In this document: positions 56,870 through 64,000 of the stretch, in pieces
Layout of the letters: each line of letters begins with the position of its first letter
Numbering within the stretch: the first letter of the stretch is position 1
DNA from: Cricetomys ansorgei
Lineage: Eukaryota; Chordata; Mammalia; Rodentia; Nesomyidae
Length of the DNA stretch: 64,000 bases
Direction: 5' to 3'
NCBI GenBank assembly: GCA_026225945.1
Contig: JAMJFZ010000289.1
Location: 2,286,001-2,350,000, forward strand
Program-made: the position numbers and the translations under genes
The notes under the pieces: model-generated
The model's database searches: none
Seen by the model: the letters and a program-made list of their open reading frames with translations, nothing else
Told to the model about the DNA's origin: nothing

Positions 56870-57165
56870 TGTCAGTAAGTTTTCCAATGCTACCACAAAT
56901 GCCCGCGGTAATAGACTTATAGAGAAGAAAAATTTTGTGTTCCGTGTGAGTTTGGAAGTCTCAGTCTTTTATGGGGTGGCCCTGTTGCTCTGGGCCTATA
57001 GAGGGAGCAGGAACGCTCGCCTGGTGATAAGAGAAAAAAAGAGGCCTAGCCCATGGCTGGAATGGGCACATCTCCCGGCAGAGCCTTGCTTCTCTCTCTC
57101 TCTCTCTCTCTCTCTTCTGTGAGGAACAGGTTTGCTCACTGTGGAACTGAGGCAGGAAGAAAGTC
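56870..57165 (-). repeat. Ancient interspersed repeat, class uncertain (possibly MaLR)
   Basis: 'gtcagtaagttttccaatgc', 'cttatagagaagaaaaatttt', 'gtttggaagtctcag', 'gttgctctgggcctata' and 'aaaaaaagaggcctagcc' follow a mammalian repeat pattern I recall ('ttatagagaggaaag ... ggaggtttcagtcc ... gctttgggcctgtgg'). The strand is my best guess. Confidence 0.45.
57089..57116. repeat. (CT)n microsatellite
   Basis: About thirteen CT units within the preceding repeat. Confidence 0.92.
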
Positions 57166-57289
57166 TCCTAGCTTGATGTCTGAGAAAGAACTACAGGAAT
57201 TAGATCAGACTTTTTAGGGGATCAAAGAAAATTTTTGCCTTACTTTCCAGGAACATATCCTTACTTACGTAGCCATCTTGTGAAATTTG

Positions 57290-57490
57290 AGGGGTTGGAG
57301 CGATAGCTTGGCAGTTAGGAAGGCTGTTCCTCCTGAGGAACTGGGTTCAGTCCTCAGCACCCACATGGCTGCTCACAACCCTCTGTAACTCCAGTTCCAG
57401 AGGATCCAATGCTCTCTGTGAGCACACAGTACATAGACACACATGCAAACAAAACTCCCATACACAGAAACTAGAAATTAAATTATTAAA
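57290..57490 (+). repeat. B3 SINE, near full length
   Basis: 'gaggggttggagcgatagc' (head), 'gggttcagtcctcagcacccac' (B-box side), 'acatggctgctcacaacc', 'ctgtaactccagttccagagg', 'acacatgcaaacaaaactcc' and a tail of 'aaattaaattattaaaaat'. It is the best preserved B3 in the window. Confidence 0.88.
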
Positions 57491-58699
57491 AATGGTATGA
57501 GGCAGAGTGTTTAAGGAATATGCTCTTATATGAAACACATAATCTACATCATTAATTCAGAATGTTTCTATACGTGTCATTTTATGTGCAAAATAACAGA
57601 GGAAAAATACTTAACACATACATGGTCAAGCTTGTCCTTGATGGCCAAGAGACTTAAAATAGTGACTCCTATGCACATAATGAGTTGTGCTTCCTAGACA
57701 GGCTCTGAATCCTAATCTTCAGATTCTCTCATCCTCTAAGGATGAGGTGGGTATAGCTGAAATGGCATAAGGAAGCTGTTAATGGACAGGGAGGGTCTAT
57801 AACAAGTGCGAGGATGGGATTGGAAGCTCTCCTCTTTTGTGTGTATTGTGTGAATACAGGGGAAACTCTGACATCCACTGAGATGACATTTCCCATTACA
57901 AAGCTATAGTCACGGGCACTCCAAGTCCCTTAGACACTAATCCACCTGAAAACTGTCACAGAAATTCCATTTCTTGAGTTCATTGCAAAATGAGATGTTC
58001 TTCGCCAAGACAGGTTACATCATTTGTTCTCTGTCTGAATGTTCTGGATTCAGACCATCTGGAGACTCTTAGATTCTTCCATGGCTTTGTCTTTTATTCT
58101 TTAAGCCTGAAAAGGTTAGTGATTTATAGCTTCTGTGGGTTTTAACACACAATTTGATTCTCCCCACCCCAGGGAGAATTTTATTTCATTTGGAACATTC
58201 GTGCAATGATGTAGCATGCCACATATGAAACATTCCTCATGATAAAAGCGAATATATCTTCTGCATATCCCGTCTCATAGCTGGGTGGGGTGTGATTTGG
58301 AGTAGACTTCACTGAAGAGCCAGGATCGTGTGGAATGCAGTGATGGTGCTTGTTTCAGCCTGTCTCAGGCCATCCTAGCTCTGCTAAGCAGGGACCAGAA
58401 GACTGAAAGCATTCATTGCATCTATTTCTCTGTGGTCAGTCATTCAGGGTTTCTACGCAGGTGAGTTCTACAGAGCTCAAGAGATTTGAGGTGTTCTGCA
58501 AAAAGTGACCTGGAGGAAGTGCAGGTGCCTGTAAAAAGGGACCATGGAGGGAACTCTAAAGTGGGACATAGTAGGTCAAAGGGGCTATGAAGGGGGAAAG
58601 CAGAGGAGGGGTTTTAGCTGAGGAGGATAGAAGAGTAAAGAATACTGAGAATGTCTGAAAAAGCCATAGGAAATCATAACTTTTTATATTTACTTAGAA
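57491..58699. other. Unassigned sequence, no gene seen
   Basis: No named repeat and no frame over about 60 codons. Confidence 0.5.
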
Positions 58700-59060
58700 T
58701 TGTATTATCTGAGGACCAGATATATAGCATTTTCTATATATGACAGGAAAAGAAGAAAATATCTTCTATATATGATGGGAAAGCTAAACCCATGAAAACT
58801 CCATAGGCTTCCTTGTTTTTTTTCTCTAAAGTACTCCCTCCTTCTGTGGCAGATCCATGCCAAAGAAAGATAAACAGTGTAGATTTCTCTCCTTCTTTCC
58901 TTCATTTTCCTCCTCTGAGTAGCTATTGTGATTTACAGCTATGGAGTTTTATTTTCAATTCTAATAAAAGTTCTCAAACTTCTGTTTGAGTCCCTTTTTG
59001 AATTATTTTATTGGTGAGACTAAGAACTGCAAGGTGGTACCCTAATTTCCCAGGTACCAT
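58700..59060 (+). mobile_element. Possible LTR 3' part
   Basis: AATAAA at 58963-58968 is followed by 'gttctcaaacttctgtttgag' and, after a gap, 'aaaattttggtagcagtatcagcc'. A poly-A signal followed by a U5-like stretch fits an LTR end. No partner LTR or clear TG...CA ends are seen. Confidence 0.3.
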
Positions 59061-59530
59061 CAGAATTTCATGAAGGGACACCCCAAAATTTTGGTAGCAG
59101 TATCAGCCATGAACACAAGTAAACACACACCCTGAAACATTATTACAAAGAAACAAAGAGGCATAATTGGGGCATATTCTATTACACTTGAATCTCTTTA
59201 ATTCTCAAATTTTACTTTTCTTTAGCCCTAGATGAAGATGATATAAAGGAAAACATTGGATTATTTGATAACATTTTGATTAGCACATTGCTATATAAAC
59301 AGATAAGTAGGGGGAAACCATTTTTAGTATGTGGAGTTCCCATGATGCATAGAAAAAAACCCACAAAAACTACCAGTCCACTTGTTGGAGTTGAAGACAT
59401 GAGTTCAAAATTATAAATGAAAGTTTTATTTTAAAATTCCGATTTTTATACTCTTTCATTGACATGTTCTTGGGTAGTCATTCTGGCTAGGACAGTAACA
59501 ACAGATCACAAAAAATGGTTGAGTCCAAAT
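59061..59530. other. Unassigned sequence
   Basis: No gene or named repeat seen. Confidence 0.5.
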
Positions 59531-59545
59531 CTAGCTTGTTAAACC
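59531..59545. repeat. Left target-site duplication of the B1 at 59546
   Basis: ctagcttgttaaacc here recurs at 59719-59733. The extended match includes 'aaat' before it with one extra T on the right. Confidence 0.9.
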
Positions 59546-59718
59546 AGGCAGTGGTAGTGCAGGCCTTTAATCCCAGCACTCAGGAGGTAGAGGCAGGCAA
59601 AGCTCTGTGAGTTCGAGGCCAGCCTGGTCTATAAAGTGAGTGCCAGGACAGCAGAGTTACCACCTAGAAACCCTGTCTCTAAAACACACAAGCAAATAAA
59701 CAAACAAACAATCAAATT
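59546..59718 (+). repeat. B1 SINE with A-rich tail
   Basis: 'aggcagtggtagtgcaggcc', 'tttaatcccagcactcagg', 'gtgagttcgaggccagcctgg', 'aaaccctgtctctaaaaca' and a (CAAA)n tail. A 15-base target-site duplication brackets it. It has few substitutions, so it is one of the younger insertions here. Confidence 0.94.
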
Positions 59719-59733
59719 CTAGCTTGTTAAACC

Positions 59734-60039
59734 CCTTAGTTTATCGCCATCATTTACAGGAGCATGGATAAGTAGCTGCTAACAGGTTCATTTAACAAAT
59801 AAAAATGACATTTTTAAAGTACACCATGTATTTATGCTTTGATAAACTTACTTATTGTGAAATAACAACAGTTAAGCTAAATAACATGCTTATTACTTCA
59901 TTGAGGGACATTTTTGGGTGTGGTGAAAACAATTAAAATCTATTAGAAAATATTAACTATACAGTACAGTATTGTTTTAGTTACGTTATTACACATCAGA
60001 TCTCTAGAATTAATCGACCCTTTAATTGAATATTAATCC
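59734..60039. other. Unassigned AT-rich sequence
   Basis: No gene or named repeat seen. Confidence 0.5.
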
Positions 60040-60345
60040 TTTTGATTGATATCTGTTTCTACTACCTCCCAGCAGATGGCAACCTCTGTGCTATTCTCTG
60101 CCTTGTGAGCTTGAATGTTTTAGGTTACACATATAAGTGAGATCATGTAGCATTTTTCTTTCTGTTTCAAGCTTATTTTACCAGGTATAATAGTGCCTAC
60201 ATTCATCCATGCTGTGATAAATAGGGGAATTTATTTTTTAAGGCTGAATAATATTCCTATCTATACCACATTTCTTAATCTAATTATAACCATTTCTGTA
60301 ATGTGACTATTGTGAATGTGTTAATAAATATGGGAATATTATGAG
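60040..60345 (-). mobile_element. Old L1 3' UTR, antisense
   Basis: 'ttaggttacacatataagtgagatcatgtagc', 'cattcatccatgctgtgataaa', 'ttttaaggctgaataatattcc' and 'actattgtgaatgtgttaat' are the strongly conserved antisense end of old L1M/L1PB-type elements. Confidence 0.78.
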
Positions 60346-60989
60346 TATTATAAATATGGGAATGTTAATGGGCAGAGTGGTTGTCTAAGGGAACTGTCGT
60401 GTTTATTATGTGGGGCAAAGATTTGTACTTCTGAAAGAGGTTGCAGACTGAGAGGCAGAGACAGCAGCAAACTTTTTGAAAGCAGACCAACAGCTCCCAG
60501 AAGGATGGGAGTGGTCTCAGAGCTGAGTTTACAATGTGGGCCCTGGGCTGGGTGCTTTACAGAGACCCTGGGCCCTCCCCTTTTCTGACTACCCACCCTT
60601 TTGGTTCTGCCTGGTTATCTTCCCTTGGCTGGGCTTTTTCTTTCCACTGTTTATGATTTTCAGTCTAGAACAAGAATTAGCTTTCTTGAAGGAGGTTGTC
60701 TTTGCACCCCCTTCTGATCAGAGTTCCCCAACTTTCCCCTAGGAGCTAGGTGTCTCTTCAGAACATTAATACCATTTGGATATGTAGTCTTAAGTAGAAT
60801 TGATGATGTCATGGTTGTTCTATGTTGGAAGTTTTGAGGAACCCCTCCATTATTTCGTGTAATGATTGTACCTACTCATATTGTCACCAGTGTTCTCCAT
60901 GGGAAGTACTTTTAGATCACTTTTTTCTTTACTGCTTTTTTTGAAATCTCATGCTCAAATAGTTTTGTGATTGTGAGGAAGAAATGGAG
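60346..60989. other. Unassigned sequence
   Basis: No gene or named repeat seen. Confidence 0.5.
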
Positions 60990-61350
60990 AGAGTTGTACA
61001 ACTCCGGGTCTCTACTGTGTTCCCTCTTCTTCTGCCTTGACGAAAGCAAGCTGGAAGAGAGACTGTTTATTTTAGCTCACAATTCCAGGTTATGGTCTTT
61101 CATTTCTGGGTACTAAGGCATCAGGAGCTTGAAGCTATTGCTCATATTCATAGTCAAGAGCAGAGAGAGAATGCATTCATGCATGCTTGTGCTTAGCTCA
61201 CTTTCTTACACAATCCAGAATCTCCTTTCTAGGGAATGGCGCCATCCACAGTGGGCTGGGTCATCCCCACATCAATTAAGAATATTCCCCACAGGCCAAT
61301 CCAATCTAGATAATTCCTCACTGAAATTCTCTTCTCAGGTGATTCTACCT
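60990..61350 (+). repeat. Rodent medium-reiterated repeat, related to 12880-13160
   Basis: 'tttattttagctcacaattcc', 'gcttagctcactttctt', 'cacagtgggctgggtcatcc', 'ccacatcaattaagaatattcc', 'caggccaatccaatctag' and 'cttctcaggtgattctacc'. It shares the 'cacatcaatta ... tctagataat ... tcaggtgattcta' frame with 12880-13160. Confidence 0.55.
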
Positions 61351-61367
61351 TCTGCTCCTCCATATTT

Positions 61368-61425
61368 CAGTCTCTCTCTGTCTCTGTCTGTCTGTCTCTC
61401 TCGCATTCTTTCTTCCTCTCTCCCA
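61368..61425. repeat. (TCTG/TC)n pyrimidine-rich microsatellite
   Basis: tctctctgtctctgtctgtc units grading into C/T-rich sequence. Confidence 0.85.
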
Positions 61426-62639
61426 CCCCCATCCTCCCCTCTCCTTTTCTAAATGCTAAAATGTAGAAGGTACTTAATCAGTTAAAATAAATGTAGAAAT
61501 TTTGGCCTATTTGACACTGATACAAGATGACGACTCATGCAGAAATTTCTTTTCTGGATTGCTTTATCTTGCAAATTGCCAAGAAGCTCAACTCTGAACT
61601 CTTCCTCCTGTACACTCTTAGTTCATTGCATCATCAAAATTCTAGCGTAAATCACTAGTGGGAATTCAAGGGAAACGTATCCTGTTTAGTTTGGTAGGAA
61701 TGTTTGCATTTATGGAGGACCATTCACACATCCTGTGTCTGACTGAACTTTTACCCATTTATTTTGGCTTCTTGTAAATATTCTTGGTCAGAAACAAGTA
61801 CAAAAGCATTCGAATTCCTTTGTTCAATAGAGAAGCTGCACAGTTGGGTAGTACTACTACTGCAGTGGTCAGGTGGGTTGGGGGATGTGAGGCGAACACC
61901 ATGGTAACTACCGTGAACATGTTGGGCCTGATAAGGTGTATGGGTGACATCATGCTTCTCTGAAGAGAATGCTGTAGGCTCTTCCCTCGGTGTATCATTT
62001 CCCAACAGTAACCACACCCAACTTGCAGAAAGAAGCAAATTTCAAAACATGAAATTTTTAGAACAAATTTAAAAAAAAGAAATTTGCTGCCTCATTTGGA
62101 CTTTCTTCCTATCCATTACAATTCTTAAATTATGATCTTTCTTCATCTTGGTTGGTCCTGCACCAATCTTTGTCAGTGAACTGTCAAAGCTGTAGGAGAG
62201 TGGAAACTCCCATCAGGAAAAATATCTTTTTTTTTTCCAAAGAATTCATGGTGCTTTCTTCATGAACTATGTTCCCAGCTGCAGGGAAACGCTACAGCTG
62301 ACCCTGCTTGCACTGTCCAAGGACAGGCATGAGCTGCACTCCCATAAACTGAGCTTCACTTCCCCTAAATCCTGTGATCACGTGGAGGCAAGCAAATGGA
62401 GAAACTCAAGTAGCACAGACCTTGAGATGAGGCAGGCTGCTGAGGGACAGGACACCTCTCACTGTACAAAGCTTCCCGCACATTAAGTTCTCGCCCTTCC
62501 GATGACAAAGTAACGTCCTGGAAAAAAGTTGAGGAGAAATGAACAATACTGATTAGGACATTTTTTTTTAAATAAAGAAGGTTGTAAATCTCTTGGGAAA
62601 CCTATATTTTTAAAAGTCCAAACTAAAACAGCAGACAGA
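61426..62639. other. Unassigned sequence
   Basis: No gene or named repeat. Minus-strand frames of 79 and 95 codons overlap in different registers at 61751-62038, which argues against coding. Confidence 0.5.
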
Positions 62640-62657
62640 AATATATATATATATATA
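62640..62657. repeat. (TA)n microsatellite
   Basis: Nine AT units. Confidence 0.9.
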
Positions 62658-64000
62658 AAGTTAAGAAGAAATGCCACAAACACTTTTATTTAATTATTGG
62701 TTCAATATATGTGGGAGGAAAACTGTTCAAATTGCTTGACCCGTACCCTTTTGAATATAGGGAAGGGAAAGAAAAGGCATCCGACAGGAATCTGAGATAT
62801 TGTTTTTTCTGAAAGATTCAGAAGAAAAGAACTATGCCGTGGCTCATAGCTGTGTAATTTCTGCTTTGATTATAAATCAGAAAGCAACTTTCCAGAACTC
62901 TGTTTGCTGATAAATCTGCTCTTTTTAAGTATATGATTTAAAATCCTCTTAAAATGACAGTCAACAAGGAATGTTGAAGTGTCTTGGAAGATCTAAATGC
63001 TCCCAGCTGCTTTCTTCAAATTAAAATATTTTCTTAAAGGAGATTTCCACTCTGTTGGCAGGAGCCACACAGAACTTACTTAATTTCTTATTTTTCCCCC
63101 TTTGGATTTTATAATGTGGTTTTTCTATGTATGGAGAGACAGTAAAGTTTGTAAATTTATGTAATTTATCTACTCCCTAAAATACATTTTTACATTAGCT
63201 TCAAGTTGTCCCTGTTAGTAGTAAATAATACAGAAAGCTGTGCTGTTCCCTAAAATATTCCTGATATTGGCAGTGGGATTTTAGATAATGCATCAAAAGA
63301 GCTTGGGTCTTGATGATGAACGAAGAAGTCAGTCCACAGAAAATCGATGTCAAGGCATAATAGAAATAAGGAATGTTAGAACTGGGGAGAAAGGCACAGA
63401 GGGCAGATGTCCGCAAGATGCTGTTTTTGTTTTTCAGTTTATGAAGATATACCAAGGGCAGGATAGCTATGCTCCAAGCTCTAGGCAAGAGACCTTGCAC
63501 GCAATAATGGATCCCAGAAGTCTCAACTCTCTGAACTGTAACAACTACAACATTTTTTTTTTTAAATCTCTGCAGTTTTAATGTGCATTTAAGGTAAAAG
63601 ACTATCCTGTTGGACCTCAAATGCCACAGAGTGCCCTTAGAGCGGCAGGGAAAGATTAGATTCAGATACATAGCGTAATGTGCAGCAAGGCAGAGTGATG
63701 GGATCACAAGCCAAGTGCCTTCCAGCACCATGGAAGCCAGCCAGGGAAGAAGGATTCAGCTCCGTTGAACATTGTTTCTCTACATCTTGCACCAGAATAT
63801 TCGTTATCTTCAGCTATAGGGTCTTATCATCTAGTTCTGGTAGGAAACCAAGAGGAATGGCAAAAGCCTTTGTTTGGGGAGTCTCCGGGACCTCCCTGTC
63901 CAGCACCTCATTTGGAAGTAGTCCACATCTTCTATGGACAGTATTATCCAGTCATGAAGGTATCTCCTTTCTAACTTTTTTCTTGGCTATAGTTTTTAAT
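62658..64000. other. Unassigned, repeat-free end of the window
   Basis: No named repeat in 1.3 kb. A minus-strand frame of 176 codons at 63201-63731 is the longest on that strand, but it is about what chance allows in 64 kb and matches nothing I know. The block at 62690-63200 is AT-rich single-copy-looking DNA that may be conserved. Confidence 0.45.

Noticed and set aside
63201..63731. 176-codon minus-strand frame
   Set aside because: About one frame of this length is expected by chance on two strands of 64 kb. No domain, promoter or splice context is seen.
1..64000. CRISPR arrays, operons, ribosome-binding sites and prokaryotic terminators
   Set aside because: The repeat content is that of a mammalian nuclear genome, and no regularly spaced direct repeats of CRISPR type are present.

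Overview
The window is nuclear DNA of a muroid rodent and holds no protein-coding or RNA gene that I can recognise. It carries B1, B2, B3 and B4-type SINEs, rodent L1 (Lx-like) 3' ends, an ERVK-like retroelement family and long TG/CA, TCTA, GATA and poly-C tracts. Several details lean towards Cricetidae (hamster, vole or deer mouse) rather than mouse or rat: the 3' half of the B2 at 12342-12530, the altered stretch shared by three B1 copies (gttgtaactctggct and its complements), and the L1 3' UTR at 36425-36640. This placement is an inference from remembered consensus sequences. The longest open frames (about 130-180 codons) are near what chance gives in 64 kb; several lie antisense to L1 or inside microsatellites.

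Layout. 1-4600 is mostly unassigned single-copy-looking DNA with one MIR. 4605-10870 is a nested block of antisense L1 with SINEs and a B1 that has a clear target-site duplication. 11600-13640 holds degraded L1, a B2, a rodent repeat and an MLT1 LTR. 16296-21525 has three Lx-type L1 3' ends in two orientations, an older L1 and a B1. 21780-24690 carries ancient repeats (MIR, MER5) plus younger SINEs. 25130-25760 is repeat-free and enhancer-like in composition. 27440-31960 is a dead sense-strand L1 holding a broken ERVK-like copy and a 69-bp tandem duplication. 33354-38355 mixes SINEs, L1 ends and microsatellites. 39277-40948 is a complete but non-coding two-LTR retroelement with a primer-binding site and polypurine tract. 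41113-44253 has further SINE and L1 fragments. 44254-64000 is mostly unassigned DNA with scattered repeats, a C27 tract, a small CpG-dense patch at 52270-52460, and a B1 with a target-site duplication at 59531-59733.

No operon or pathway can be described. The points most worth following are the two related non-autonomous ERVK-like elements that share an internal region, the CpG-dense patch beside the C27 tract, and the repeat-free blocks that may be conserved non-coding elements. All repeat names come from recall of family sequences, without any database search. Boundaries are good to about 10-50 bases unless a terminal motif or target-site duplication fixes them.
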